A stretch of 64,000 bases of DNA from Actinomadura litoris. GTDB taxonomy: Bacteria > Actinomycetota > Actinomycetes > Streptosporangiales > Streptosporangiaceae. The DNA lies in assembly GCF_009733595.1 (NCBI RefSeq), contig NZ_WOFH01000013.1, forward strand, positions 214,345 to 278,344, written 5' to 3'. The stretch's first letter is position 1, and the number at the start of each line of letters is the position of its first letter. A program made the translations under genes and the position numbers. Shown in pieces: positions 1-9,054 of this stretch. The notes under the pieces were generated by a model, which saw nothing but the letters and a program-made list of their open reading frames with translations, had not been told where the DNA came from and searched no databases.

Positions 1-546
1 GCGACACCCGAGGAGGCCGCGATCCTCGTCCTGCCGCGCGGCGGCGCCACCGACCTGCCGGCCACCGCGCGGACCTGGACCGTCGGCGCGGCGTGGGCGC
101 ACCAGGTGACCTGCGACATCGACCTCGTCGCCTTCGCCCTGGACGGCGACGGGCAGGTCGCCCGGGACGAGGACTTCGTCTTCTACGGCGCGCCCGAGGC
201 CCCCGGCGGGCCCATCACGCTCTCCGCGGACGGCCCCGCCGAGCAGTCGATCACCATCGACACCGCGCACCTCCCCCCGGCCGTCGAGCGGGTCGTCATC
301 GCGGCCGCCATCGACGGCACCGCGACGTTCGGCACGGTCGGCGCCGTGGAGATCACGGTCGCGCCCGGCAGCAGCGAGGCCCCGCTGGCACGCGCCACCC
401 TCGACGCCGGAACCACCGAGCGCACGATGCTGCTGGCCGAGGTCTACCGGCGCGGCCCGTCCTGGCGCCTGCGCGCGATGGGCCAGGGCTACGACCACGG
501 CCTGGACGAGGTGGCGCGCGGCTACGGCGTCGACATCGACGACTGA
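1..546 (+). CDS. TerD-family protein, 3' part (5' end outside window)
   Basis: The frame is open from the first base, so the gene starts upstream and 181 codons are visible. The segment DLVAFALDGDGQV, then DEDFVFYG and a late PPAVERVVIAAAIDG, is the calcium-binding stress-protein fold of TerD/TerE/CABP proteins. Family members act in the cytoplasm in tellurite or general stress resistance; the exact role here is unknown. The last 25 bases overlap the 3' end of the convergent transporter gene. Confidence 0.85.
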   Translation, partial: ATPEEAAILVLPRGGATDLPATARTWTVGAAWAHQVTCDIDLVAFALDGDGQVARDEDFVFYGAPEAPGGPITLSADGPAEQSITIDTAHLPPAVERVVIAAAIDGTATFGTVGAVEITVAPGSSEAPLARATLDAGTTERTMLLAEVYRRGPSWRLRAMGQGYDHGLDEVARGYGVDIDD

Positions 547-1877
547 GGCCGCACCCGGCTCAGCAGCCGGATCAGGATGGCCGCGACCAGAGTCACCGCC
601 GCGTTCACGGCGATGGCCGGGTGGACGCCCTCCGGTGTGGTGGCGATGCTGCTGAGCAGCGGGATGCCGATCGTCATGCCGACCTGCTGCGCCATCGCGC
701 TCAACCCGGTGGCCAGTCCTTGCTCGTGGTCGGGTAGGCCGGATGTGACGGTGACGACATACGCCACGACGGCCACCATGTTGCCGAAGTAGCAGGCCGC
801 CAGCGCCGCCACGACCCACCAGGCGTTTCCGGCGGCGAGCAGCCCGGCGGCGGACAGCCCCTGGAGGGCCAGCCCCAGCGCCAGGACGCCGGAGGCGTCC
901 ATCGGGCCGATGAGGCGGGGCGCGACCGCGCCTCCGGCCAGCGCGAGGAGCCCGGCGGCGCCGAAGGCGAGGCCGGTGGACGCGGCGTCGAGGCCGAGCG
1001 TGTCCTGGAGGTGGACGGTCATCAGGAAGGTCGCGCCGGTGGCCATGCTGACCGTGGTCAGGCCGCCGAGGACGCCCAGGCCGACCGTCCGCCGCCGCAG
1101 GATGTGCACGGGCGCGAGCGGATCGGGGCTGCGCAGTTCCACGATCCAGAACGCGGCCAGCAGGACGGCGGCGGGTACCAGCGCCCAGCGCGCGAGGCCC
1201 CCGGTCGTGACGCCCCACACCAGCGCCAGCAGCCCGAGCGTGACGGTGATCGCGCCGGGCAGGTCGAGCCGTGACGTGCGGCCGCGTCCCTCCGGCACCA
1301 GCCGGAGGACCGCGACGAGGATGACCAGCGCCACCGGGACGTTGACCAGGAACGCCCAGCGCCAGCTCCAGAACCCGGTCAGCAGCCCGCCGAGCAGGGC
1401 GCCGCAGGTGAACCCGGCCGCCGTGACCGCGCCGTTGAGCCCGAGCGCCCGCGCACGCAGCGGCCCCTCGGGGAACGCGGTGGTGATCAGCGACAGCGCG
1501 GCGGGCGCGGCGATCGCGGTGGACAGCCCCTGGACGGCGCGGGCCGACAGCAGCGCGGCGGGCGTGTGGGCCGTCCCGCCGAAGACGGAGGCGGCGGTCA
1601 GCAGGCCGAGCCCGATCACCAGCATCCGGCGGCGGCCCGCGAGGTCGGCGACCCGCCCGAACAGCAGCGTGAACCCGGCGGCGGGCAGGGCGTAGGCGGT
1701 GGCCACCCACTGCAACGTGTCGAGGCCGAGGCCCACGCCCCGGCCCACGGCGGGCAGGGCGACGTTGAAGATCGAGAAGTCGGCGGCCAGCATGAACTGG
1801 GTGCCGAGCAGGAGCGCCAGCACCGCCTTCTGGCGCGGGCCCATGCGGGCGGCCGGGGCGTCGATGCGCGTGGTCAT
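522..1877 (-). CDS. MFS drug efflux transporter, DHA2 (EmrB/QacA-like)
   Basis: 451-residue integral membrane protein, probably a proton-coupled exporter of toxic small molecules. TM1 carries the acidic motif of the DHA2 group (AADFSIFNVALP, about residues 31-42). The loop-2/3 motif A is GRVADLAGRRR (74-84). Alternating hydrophobic segments run to the C-terminus. It is divergent from the MmyB-like regulator at 1981, which probably controls it, and converges on the TerD gene with a 25-base overlap. The substrate cannot be read from sequence. Confidence 0.9.
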   Translation of the reverse strand: MTTRIDAPAARMGPRQKAVLALLLGTQFMLAADFSIFNVALPAVGRGVGLGLDTLQWVATAYALPAAGFTLLFGRVADLAGRRRMLVIGLGLLTAASVFGGTAHTPAALLSARAVQGLSTAIAAPAALSLITTAFPEGPLRARALGLNGAVTAAGFTCGALLGGLLTGFWSWRWAFLVNVPVALVILVAVLRLVPEGRGRTSRLDLPGAITVTLGLLALVWGVTTGGLARWALVPAAVLLAAFWIVELRSPDPLAPVHILRRRTVGLGVLGGLTTVSMATGATFLMTVHLQDTLGLDAASTGLAFGAAGLLALAGGAVAPRLIGPMDASGVLALGLALQGLSAAGLLAAGNAWWVVAALAACYFGNMVAVVAYVVTVTSGLPDHEQGLATGLSAMAQQVGMTIGIPLLSSIATTPEGVHPAIAVNAAVTLVAAILIRLLSRVRPQSSMSTP

Positions 1878-1980
1878 GGCTTGCGAGCGTGCCGGCGGGC
1901 CCGGCGCTTACCCAGTCACCCCGTTTTCCTACGCCTGGCAGGGTCAGGCTCGCCGCGCACGCGACGGGCATGATGCCTGT

Positions 1981-2820
1981 ATGGCTGCGAGTACGGAATT
2001 GGGGCGGTTCCTTCGCGTGCGCCGCGACCGGCTCACCCCCGAGGACGTCGGCTTGGACCCCTACGGGTCGCGGCGCCGCGTCCCGGGGTTGCGGCGGGAG
2101 GAGCTCGCCCAGCTCGCCGGGGTGAGCGTCGCCTACTACACCCGGCTGGAGCAGGGGCAGAGCGCCAACGCCTCGGACGCGGTGCTCGACGCGATCGGGC
2201 GCGCCCTCCGGCTGGACGAGGAGGAGCGGGCCCACCTGCGCGGCCTGGCCAGGCCGCCGCGCAAGGGCGCCCGGCGCTCGCGGCCCGAGCGCGTGCGTCC
2301 CGCCACGCTCGCCGTGCTGCGCTCGATGGACCTCAACCCCGCGCTCATCCTGGGCAGGGCCGCCGACATCCTGGCCTGGAACCGTCCCGCCCACGCGTTG
2401 CTGGCCCCCCACCTCCCCCTGGACGCTCCGGACCGCCCCTCCGACCGCCCCAACATGGCGCGGCTGGTGTTCCTGGAACCGCACACACGCGACCTGTACG
2501 CCGACTGGCCGGCCAAGGCCCGCGACACCGTGGCCTACCTGCGCAAGGCCGCCGGGCAGTGGCCCGACGACCCGGCGCTGACGGAGCTGGTCGGCGAGCT
2601 GGCCGTGAAGAACGAGGAGTTCGCCGCCCTGTGGGCGCGCCATCCGGTCCGCGACTGCCACTCGGTCGAGGTGACCTTCTGGCATCCGCTGGTGGGTGAG
2701 ATGAAACTCGCGGAAGAGGTGTTCCGCCTCCAGGAACAGCCCGACCAGCGCCTGGCCGTCTTCGCCGCCGAGCCCGACTCGGCATCCGAGTCGGCCCTCC
2801 GCCTGCTCTGCGCCCTGTGA
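1981..2820 (+). CDS. XRE-type regulator with MmyB-like ligand-binding domain
   Basis: 279 residues. The N-terminal helix-turn-helix (about residues 10-75) contains RREELAQLAGVSVAYYTRLEQG. The C-terminal MmyB-like domain (about 105-265) has the family landmarks ILAWNRPAHALL, FLEPHTRDLYADW and FWHPLVGEMKL, and ends AEPDSASESALRLL. These are one-component repressors, very common in actinomycetes, often beside a transporter or oxidoreductase. ATG 1981 was chosen because it starts exactly at the HTH; upstream codons are antisense to the transporter. The divergent MFS gene is the likely target. Confidence 0.9.
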   Translation: MAASTELGRFLRVRRDRLTPEDVGLDPYGSRRRVPGLRREELAQLAGVSVAYYTRLEQGQSANASDAVLDAIGRALRLDEEERAHLRGLARPPRKGARRSRPERVRPATLAVLRSMDLNPALILGRAADILAWNRPAHALLAPHLPLDAPDRPSDRPNMARLVFLEPHTRDLYADWPAKARDTVAYLRKAAGQWPDDPALTELVGELAVKNEEFAALWARHPVRDCHSVEVTFWHPLVGEMKLAEEVFRLQEQPDQRLAVFAAEPDSASESALRLLCAL

Positions 2821-2940
2821 GAGCAGCGGCACCGCCGCCGCGCCGCTTCCGCCGGGCACCGCCCCCGACCCGCCTTGAGGTCGAGCGCGGACGGGAAAGC
2901 GTTTGGCCTGGTCCGAGTTGCGGATCTAGATTTGGTCCAC

Positions 2941-3738
2941 GTGCGGATCATCTCCCTCAACGCCTGGGGCGGCGCGATGTTCGACGCGCTCGCGCCCTGG
3001 CTCGACACGTGCGGCGCCGACGTCCTGTGCCTCCAGGAGGTCACCCGCACACCCGCGCTGGGCGGGTGGACGCGTTTCGACGACGCCGACCGGTCGCTGC
3101 CCCAGCGGGCGGACCTCCTGGCCGATGTCCGCGCCCGGCTGCCGCGCCACCAGGGGCTGTTCGCGGTGAGCGACGCGGGGCCGGTTCAGGATCACGAGGG
3201 GCGGCGGCACCGGCAGGACTTCGGGGTGGCCACCTTCGTCGGCGCGTCCCTGCCGGTGGTCGGCATGCGGTCGGCGTTCGTGCACGGCGACTACACCGAG
3301 CACCGCGACGAGTGGCCGAACGACGGGCGGCCGCGCGCCGCGCTGGCCGTGCGCGTGCGCGACCGGCGGGCCGAGCGGTTCGTCACCGTCGTCAACCTCC
3401 ACGGGCTGCGCGACCCGCGCGGCAAGGCCGACACCCCGGCCCGGCGCGCGCAGGCCGAACGGCTCGCGGACCTCGTCAGGGGAGCGCGCGGGGACGGTGA
3501 CATGACCGTCGTGTGCGGCGACTTCAACCTGCTCCCGGACAGCGAGACCTTCCAGATCCTCGCCGACCTCGGGTTGACGGACCTCGTCGGCGGCGCCGAC
3601 ACCAGGACCTCGCGCTACCCCAAGCCGCTCCGGCACGCCGGTTACGTGCTGGTCTCCGACCCCGCCGGGGTGGAGCGGTTCGAGATCGCGGCCGCGCCGG
3701 AGGTGTCCGACCACCGCGCCCTGCTGCTCGACCTCTAG
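2941..3738 (+). CDS. Endonuclease/exonuclease/phosphatase family protein
   Basis: 265 residues from GTG 2941. Metal-dependent phosphodiesterase fold: SLNAWGG at residues 5-11, LCLQEV with the metal-binding Glu near residue 33, VVCGDFN (catalytic Asp/Asn), and the terminal SDHRALLLDL with the catalytic Asp-His. There is no signal peptide, so it is probably cytoplasmic. The substrate (nucleic acid, phospholipid or other phosphoester) is unknown. An upstream in-frame start at 2875 would add 22 residues with no family similarity. It ends one base before the convergent ArsR gene. Confidence 0.85.
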   Translation: MRIISLNAWGGAMFDALAPWLDTCGADVLCLQEVTRTPALGGWTRFDDADRSLPQRADLLADVRARLPRHQGLFAVSDAGPVQDHEGRRHRQDFGVATFVGASLPVVGMRSAFVHGDYTEHRDEWPNDGRPRAALAVRVRDRRAERFVTVVNLHGLRDPRGKADTPARRAQAERLADLVRGARGDGDMTVVCGDFNLLPDSETFQILADLGLTDLVGGADTRTSRYPKPLRHAGYVLVSDPAGVERFEIAAAPEVSDHRALLLDL

Positions 3739-3739
3739 G

Positions 3740-4066
3740 TCAGGTGGCGGCCTCATCGGTGCGGGCACCGGCGAGGATGGCGTCCAGCAGTCCCGGGTAG
3801 CGGGCGTCCAGGTCGTCGCGGCGCAGCGTCAGCAGGTTCTCCCGGCCGGACGGCTCCTGGATGATCACCCCGCTGTCGCGGAGCACGCGCCAGTGGTGGG
3901 TCATGGTGGATTTGGCCGCGATGCCGAGCTCGGTGAGCACGCTGCCGCAGTTGCGCTCGTCGCCGCCGTCCAGCAGGCGGACGGCGGCCAGCCGCACCGG
4001 ATGGCCGAGCGCGGTCAGCACCCCGTCGATGCGGATCTGGTCACGGTCCGGGTGGCGGTACCTCAT
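3740..4066 (-). CDS. ArsR-family winged-helix repressor
   Basis: 108 residues. The winged HTH covers about residues 12-85, with recognition helix KSTMTHHWRVLRDSGVI (52-68). No metal-binding CxC is present in the usual helix, so it probably senses something other than arsenic or cadmium. ATG 4066 is used because the longer frame upstream translates the operator region. It is divergent from the MFS transporter at 4180, with a palindromic operator between them, and probably represses both. Confidence 0.85.
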   Translation of the reverse strand: MRYRHPDRDQIRIDGVLTALGHPVRLAAVRLLDGGDERNCGSVLTELGIAAKSTMTHHWRVLRDSGVIIQEPSGRENLLTLRRDDLDARYPGLLDAILAGARTDEAAT

Positions 4067-4111
4067 GGTCCCACCGTAGCGCGACAGTCGAACAATTGCC
4101 CCTTGCACCTC

Positions 4112-4143
4112 CGTACGATTGTACGTAAGTATTCGTACGATCG
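4112..4143. promoter_or_regulatory. Putative ArsR operator
   Basis: CGTAC-GATT-GTACG (4112-4125) is a perfect inverted repeat. A further half-site CGTACGATCG begins at 4134. The site lies between divergent ArsR and MFS starts and overlaps where their promoters must be. Binding is inferred. Confidence 0.55.
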
Positions 4144-4179
4144 TTCTGTCGCTCGATGACCTCGAAGGATGTCCCTGGC

Positions 4180-5628
4180 ATGTCCGCTGCAACGAGACGG
4201 CCGAGGCTGGGCTGGACCCTGGCACTGCTGGCGCTCGCCCAACTGATCTACGCGCTCGACCTCAACATCGTGTTCGTCGCCCTCCCCGAGATCGGCGCCG
4301 ACCTCGGCTTCCCCGGCCAGACCCAGCAGCTGGTGGTGAGCGCCTACGTCGTGTTCGCCGGCGGGTTCCTGCTGCTCGGCGGCCGCGCCGCCGACCTGCT
4401 CGGCCGCCGCCGCATGTTCGTGCTCGCCCTGGCCCTGTACGCCGTCTCCTCGCTGGCCGGCGGCCTGGCGCCGTCCCCCGCCACGATCATCGCGGCGCGC
4501 GCGGTGCAGGGGATCGGCGGCGCGCTGCTGCTGCCCTCCACGCTGTCGCTGATCAACACGTTGTTCGAGGAGGGACCGCAGCGCAACCGGGCGCTCGCGG
4601 TCTGGGGCGGCGCGGGCGCCAGCGGCCTGACCATCGGGGCGCTGCTCGGCGGCGTGCTCACCGAGAACTTCGGCTGGCCCGCCGTCTTCTACGTCAACGT
4701 GCCGCTGGCCGTCCTCGTGGCGCTGGCCGCGCTGGCGGTGATCCCGCGCGACCCGTCGGGCGGACCGCGGCGGCGCTTCGACCTGCCCGGCTCGCTGACC
4801 GCCACCACGGGCGCGACGCTGCTGGTGTTCGCGCTGGTGGAGGGGCCGGAGGAGGGCTGGGCGAACCCGCTGGTGGTCGGCGCGTTCGTGCTGGCCGCCG
4901 CGCTGCTGGCGGCGTTCGCGGCCATCGAGCGGCGCAGCGCCGATCCGCTCATGCCGTTCCGGCTGTTCCGCAACCGGAACCTGACCATCGGCCTGAGCGT
5001 CACGTTCATCTACATGGCGACCTTCGGTGTGCTGCCCTACTTCCTGACCGTGCTCATGCAGAGCGTGCACGGCTACAGCGCCCTGGAGACCGGGCTCGCC
5101 TTCCTGGTCCCCTCGCTGGCGATCGCGACCGGCACGCAGCTCGGCGAGCGGCTGACCACCCGGATCGGCCTGCGCGCGACCCTGCTGACCGGCTTCACGG
5201 TCGGGGCCGCCGGGACGGCGGGCATGGCGGCCGGCTTCGGCGCGGACGCCGGATACGGCCTGCTGGTGCCCGGCCTCATCGTCTCCGGCGTCGGCCAGGG
5301 CGTCGTCTGGACGGCGATGTGGATCGCCGCCGCCACCGGCACCGCCGCCCACGAGCAGGGCGTCGCCAACGGCGTCAACTCCACCGCCCTGAACATCGGC
5401 AACGCCATCGGCCTGGCCGTGTTCACCGCGCTCGCCGACATCGGCACCGGGGGCAGGACCGGCGAGGCCCTGCGCACGGCCACCGCCCACGGCGAACTCA
5501 TCGTGGTGCTGCTGACGGCGGCGGGGATGGTCGTCGGGCTGCTGGTCAGCCTCGTCCTGCCGCGCTCGGCCGCGTCCGCCCCGCCCGCGGCCGAGAGCAC
5601 CGACTCCGGCCGGTTGCTCACGGGCTGA
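4180..5628 (+). CDS. MFS drug efflux transporter, DHA2 family
   Basis: 482 residues. TM1 has YALDLNIVFVALP (about 24-36), the acidic TM1 motif of 14-TM drug/H+ antiporters. Motif A is GGRAADLLGRRR (67-78), and ARAVQGIGGALLLPSTLSLI is the conserved TM4-5 region. ATG 4180 is preceded by GAAGGA with 11 bases of spacing; an alternative ATG at 4156 lacks a ribosome-binding site. It is divergent from the ArsR repressor and is its probable target. The substrate is unknown. Confidence 0.9.
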   Translation: MSAATRRPRLGWTLALLALAQLIYALDLNIVFVALPEIGADLGFPGQTQQLVVSAYVVFAGGFLLLGGRAADLLGRRRMFVLALALYAVSSLAGGLAPSPATIIAARAVQGIGGALLLPSTLSLINTLFEEGPQRNRALAVWGGAGASGLTIGALLGGVLTENFGWPAVFYVNVPLAVLVALAALAVIPRDPSGGPRRRFDLPGSLTATTGATLLVFALVEGPEEGWANPLVVGAFVLAAALLAAFAAIERRSADPLMPFRLFRNRNLTIGLSVTFIYMATFGVLPYFLTVLMQSVHGYSALETGLAFLVPSLAIATGTQLGERLTTRIGLRATLLTGFTVGAAGTAGMAAGFGADAGYGLLVPGLIVSGVGQGVVWTAMWIAAATGTAAHEQGVANGVNSTALNIGNAIGLAVFTALADIGTGGRTGEALRTATAHGELIVVLLTAAGMVVGLLVSLVLPRSAASAPPAAESTDSGRLLTG

Positions 5629-5661
5629 TCCCGGTCCGGGGTGGGAGCCCGTGCCGTCGGA

Positions 5662-6230
5662 CTACAGGTTCGCGAGTTCGCGCAGGGCCTTCTCGGACGG
5701 CGAGCCCGGCTCGGCGGCGAACAGGTCCAGGCCGACGGCCGTGCAGGGTGAGGCGGCCCACGACCGGGTGGTGCAGCCGGTACGAGCGGGACCGGACCTG
5801 GGCCACCGGGTGCTCCGCCCAGAGCCGGGCGAAGTCGGGGCTCAGCTCGCGCATGTCGTCGACGTGCGCGGTGAGGGCGGGGTCTTCGCGGAACCGTCCG
5901 AGCAGGACGCGCAGGTGCGCCGCTTGCTCGCGCGCCGTCCGCTCCCAGCCGTCGCGGTGCGGTTCGCGCTGATGGGGCTCGGCGAACAGGAGGTGCGTGA
6001 GCGTGCGGCGGCCCTCCGGCAGCGCGGCGAAGCCGCCGGACACCGCCGCGGCGAGCCGGTTCCAGCCGACGATCCGGGTGTGCCGCCCGATCGCCAGGGC
6101 GGGTGCCGTCTCGAACGACCGCAGCAGGTAGCGCAGGCCCCGGGGGAGTTCCGGGCCGTCCTCGGCCACGGCGCAGGGCCGGGGGCGGCGCGCGATCCCG
6201 CGCACGCCACGGACCTGGTTGGACGGCCGC
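5662..6230 (-). pseudogene. Remnant of an MmyB-like HTH regulator
   Basis: From about 6214 down to 5738 the minus strand encodes the MmyB-like ligand domain (RYLLRSFETAPALAIGRHT, WNRLAAAVSGGF, HLLFAEPHQREPHRDGW, HHPVVGRLTLHG). The typical C-terminus (LDLFAAEPGSPSEKALREL, stop at 5662-5664) follows in another frame, so there is a frameshifting deletion near 5738. The roughly 80-residue N-terminal HTH is missing; the sequence degenerates beyond about 6214. It is a decayed relative of the regulator at 1981 and cannot bind DNA as it stands. Confidence 0.75.
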
Positions 6231-6280
6231 CACCGCCCCACGCTGGCGGACAAGCGATCCACGATGAACAGGCATGGACC

Positions 6281-6620
6281 ATGCCCCAGACACTCGGACT
6301 CATCGGCGGCGGGATGACCGGTTCCGCCGTGGGCCGCCTGGCCCTCGCGGCCGGGCTGGAGGTCGTCCTCAGCGACCCGCGCGGCCCCGAGACCCTCGCC
6401 GGCCTCGTCGCCGACCTGGGCGCGGGCGACCGCGCCGCCACCCCGGCGGAGGCGGCGCGGGCCGCCGACCTGGTCGTGGCCGCCGTCCCCCTCCTGGCCT
6501 TCGACCGGCTCCCCGCCGAGGCCCTGGCGGGCAGGACGGTGCTGGACACCGCGAACGACCACCCCGAGCGGGACGGCCGCCCGCCCGAGCTGGACGGGGG
6601 CGGGCCGACCGGGGGGCGCG
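6281..6620 (+). pseudogene. Truncated F420/NADP oxidoreductase-like gene (5' part only)
   Basis: From ATG 6281 the frame reads TLGLIGGGMTGSAVGRLALA, a Rossmann GxGxxG start, then VLSDPRGPETLAGLV and TVLDTANDHPERDGRPPEL. This matches the first ~105 residues of NADPH:F420-oxidoreductase-like proteins of about 210-220 residues. After 6620 similarity stops, and the frame only stays open because it runs antisense to the NmrA gene. The missing half includes most of the substrate and dimer region, so it is probably non-functional. Confidence 0.65.
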
Positions 6621-6679
6621 GCCCGGCTCCCCAGCGACGGCCTCGCGGACTGAGGCGCCCTTCACCAGGCGGCCCCGGT

Positions 6680-7573
6680 TCAGGACGAGGCGCGCACGAA
6701 GTCGGCCACCGACACGGGCGTGATCTGCGGGTACCTGGCGTTGTCGAGGGTGTCGAACTTGCCCTTCCCGCTCACCATGCACCACTGGTACTGGAGCGCC
6801 ACATAGTCGAACGGGTTCTCGGTGAGCCCGGCCCGGCGCTCGATCTCGGCGCGCAGCTCGTCGGCGGTGCCCAGGTCGCGCAGCTCCAGCCGCCGGCCGG
6901 AACCGCGCTGGACCGCCTCGTGGAACCGCCGGAACGAAATGACCTCACCGGCGAACCGGAGCGTGCCCGTGGCGCCCGGGTCGAGCGCGACGGCGGCGGT
7001 GTAGGCGGCCGTGTCGGAGACCGAGGTCAGGTCGAGCGGCTGGTCGGGGTCACCCCAGTGCGACAAGGTGCCCCCCTCCCAGTCCACGATCCCCATGAAA
7101 CCGACCATGACCTCGTAGAACGCTCCATTCAGCACCGACACCACGTCCAGGTCGGCCCCGCGGAAGCGGGCGGCGGCCGCGCGGCGCCAATCGATCATGA
7201 AGTTGTCGCCGTCCGCCAGCTTGGTCACATCGACGGCGAAGTCGGACGGGATGAAGCGGGCGGCACCGGCCTTCTCGGCGGCATGCACGAGGTTGGCCTG
7301 CCCGTCCACGATCACGTCGGGGCCGCCCTGGACGGCCGAGATCACCGTCGCGGCGTCGCCGACCGCCTCGGCGAGCCGCGCCGGCGGATCGGTGATGTCG
7401 CCCGCGACCACCTCAAGCCCGCGGGCCTGGAGCGCCTCGATCGCCGCCTTCTTCGCGGCGTCCTCGCCCGGCCGCACCAGGGCCCTGACGGACGCGCCCC
7501 GGTCGAGGAGGGCGTCGACGATCCGTCCGCCGAGCAACCCGGTCGCTCCGGCCACAAAGACCTTCGATGACAT
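6680..7573 (-). CDS. NmrA-family NAD(P)-binding oxidoreductase
   Basis: 297 residues, atypical short-chain dehydrogenase of the NmrA/isoflavone-reductase type. It has GATGLLGG (9-16), VRALVRPGEDAAKK (cofactor phosphate region), and FIPSDFAVDVTKL in the central strand region. The start at 7573 is set by AAGGAGAACAAC just upstream. It is next to, and codirectional with, the MarR gene at 7794. It may be a reductase or a redox-sensing protein; the substrate is unknown. Confidence 0.85.
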   Translation of the reverse strand: MSSKVFVAGATGLLGGRIVDALLDRGASVRALVRPGEDAAKKAAIEALQARGLEVVAGDITDPPARLAEAVGDAATVISAVQGGPDVIVDGQANLVHAAEKAGAARFIPSDFAVDVTKLADGDNFMIDWRRAAAARFRGADLDVVSVLNGAFYEVMVGFMGIVDWEGGTLSHWGDPDQPLDLTSVSDTAAYTAAVALDPGATGTLRFAGEVISFRRFHEAVQRGSGRRLELRDLGTADELRAEIERRAGLTENPFDYVALQYQWCMVSGKGKFDTLDNARYPQITPVSVADFVRASS

Positions 7574-7793
7574 GTTGTTCTCCTTAGCGATGTCGCCTGG
7601 AACCCGTGTCCAGGCGTTCAGGGGATGAGGGGCGCCCAGCCGTCCGGCCCGAATTCGGGCAGCACGAACAGAACGCACGTGACCTCTTCGGAAAGGGCGC
7701 GCTCGGACGGCCCGTCGGAGGCAGGGCACCGCGCGGGGACGCGGATCGTGGCGACGGCGGTCAGCGCACGATCAGCGCACGATCAGGGATCCG

Positions 7794-8273
7794 CTAGGAG
7801 TTCTTCTTGATGGCCTCGGCGAAGGCGCCGAGGCCCTCCGCCAGGTGCTCGACGTCGGAGGACTCCCAGCCGGACAGCAGCGCGGCGACGGCGTCCGCGC
7901 GCGCCTTCCAGAGTTCGCGGATGGCGAGCCTGCCCTCCCGCGTGACGCTCACCAGCTGCGCCCTGGCGTCCGCCGGGTCGGGGTGCCGCTCGATGAACCC
8001 GCGCGACTCCAGCCGCTTGGCCGGGGGAGAGAGCGTGGACTTGTCCACCTCCATCAGCCCGGCCAGCACCGACAGCCGCACCGGCCCGTGCAGGGAGACC
8101 TGGGCGAGCAGGGTGTAGTCCCCCAGCGACATCTCCAGCCCGGAGGACGCCATGATCCGCCGCCGGGTGGCCGGGGCGAACATCCAGTTGCCGACCGTGG
8201 CCAGCGCCGCCGCCACACGGTCGGCGGCCTCCCGCTGACCCGGCCGGTCCTCCCGGCCGGGGGCATCGTCCAT
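7794..8273 (-). CDS. MarR-family regulator
   Basis: 159 residues with the MarR winged helix: LSVLAGLMEVDKSTLSPPAK (recognition region), then RGFIERHPDPADARAQLVSV (wing, with the usual DxR signature). The 7-bp inverted repeat at 8295-8314 lies 22 bases upstream of its start, consistent with autoregulation. The NmrA gene follows in the same direction after 220 bases and is a candidate target. Confidence 0.88.
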   Translation of the reverse strand: MDDAPGREDRPGQREAADRVAAALATVGNWMFAPATRRRIMASSGLEMSLGDYTLLAQVSLHGPVRLSVLAGLMEVDKSTLSPPAKRLESRGFIERHPDPADARAQLVSVTREGRLAIRELWKARADAVAALLSGWESSDVEHLAEGLGAFAEAIKKNS

Positions 8274-8294
8274 CTCGCGCCCGGCCCCTCATTA

Positions 8295-8314
8295 GTTGGT
8301 TTTACTCAACCAAC
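8295..8314. promoter_or_regulatory. Putative MarR operator
   Basis: Perfect inverted repeat GTTGGTT-N6-AACCAAC. It sits just upstream of the MarR start at 8273, in the 86-base gap behind the end of the TetR gene (8360), where it would occlude the MarR promoter. The spacing and arm length fit MarR dimers. Binding is inferred. Confidence 0.6.
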
Positions 8315-8359
8315 CATATGCCGCGGCCCCGTCCCCGGCAAGCGCGCGCCGCGCATCGT

Positions 8360-8998
8360 TCAGCTCGGGTGGCAGCCGCGCCACCGCTCGGTGGCGACGC
8401 CGGAGAGGATCACGCCCACGACGTCCCCGGCGAGTTCGGGCGTGACCGGCAGGTGCCCGAAGAGCACCCGGTAGTAGGTCGTCGAGGCGAGCATGTCCAG
8501 GAGGAGGTCGATGTCGATGTCGGGCCGCAGGTCGCCCCGGTCGACGCCGCGGCGGAGCGCGGCGGCGGTGGTCGCCCGGCGCGGATGGAAGAACAGCTCG
8601 AAGAAGTGCCGTTCGAGCGCGGGGTCGCCCGCGAGGTCGGCGACGAGCGCGGGGAGCGCGCGGCGGCCGAGGGTGGTGGTGAAGGCCGCGCTGAGCGTGC
8701 CGATCCCCGCGATGAGGTCGCAGTGGGTGCAGCCGGTGTCGGGCGTGGGCGCGGTGCCGATGGTGGTGGCCAGGGCGTCGATCACGAGGTGCCGCCGGGA
8801 CCGCCAGCGGCGGCGGATGGCGGGCTTCGTGGTTCCGGCGCGCGCCGCCGCCCCCTCCATCGTCAGGCCGCTGTAGCCGACCTCGTTGAGGATCTCGACG
8901 ACCGCCTCCCGGACCGCGTCGTCGATGCGGGTGTCGCGGGGCCGCCCGCCGGCCGGAGAGGCGGACGGCCCGGAGGAGCGGCTTGTCGGCTTGCCCAT
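8360..8998 (-). CDS. TetR-family regulator
   Basis: 212 residues. The N-terminal HTH is at about 25-70, with LTMEGAAARAGTTKPAIRRR and WRSRRHLV. The C-terminal TetR ligand domain contains HFFELFFHPRRATTAAALRRG. ATG 8998 precedes a basic arm and matches family starts. It is divergent from the MFS gene at 9055, with a palindromic operator in the 56-base gap, so it is very likely that transporter's repressor. Confidence 0.9.
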   Translation of the reverse strand: MGKPTSRSSGPSASPAGGRPRDTRIDDAVREAVVEILNEVGYSGLTMEGAAARAGTTKPAIRRRWRSRRHLVIDALATTIGTAPTPDTGCTHCDLIAGIGTLSAAFTTTLGRRALPALVADLAGDPALERHFFELFFHPRRATTAAALRRGVDRGDLRPDIDIDLLLDMLASTTYYRVLFGHLPVTPELAGDVVGVILSGVATERWRGCHPS

Positions 8999-9010
8999 GT
9001 GGGCATTGTA

Positions 9011-9041
9011 TATGTTACGTTCCGATCCGGAACGAAATATA
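9011..9041. promoter_or_regulatory. Putative TetR operator
   Basis: Core CGTTCCG-ATC-CGGAACG (9018-9034) is a perfect inverted repeat, flanked by partly symmetric AT-rich arms (TATGTTA / AAATATA). It fills most of the divergent gap between the TetR gene and the MFS gene. Confidence 0.65.
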
Positions 9042-9054
9042 ACTGGAGGCCGCC

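Noticed and set aside
1699..1980. N-terminal extension of the MmyB-like regulator
   Set aside because: The added codons are antisense to the MFS gene start and cross the divergent promoter.
6560..6700. HisF-like phrase (GRLVKGASVREAVAGEP) on the minus strand
   Set aside because: Short, in a shadow frame across the truncated oxidoreductase with no surrounding HisF similarity.
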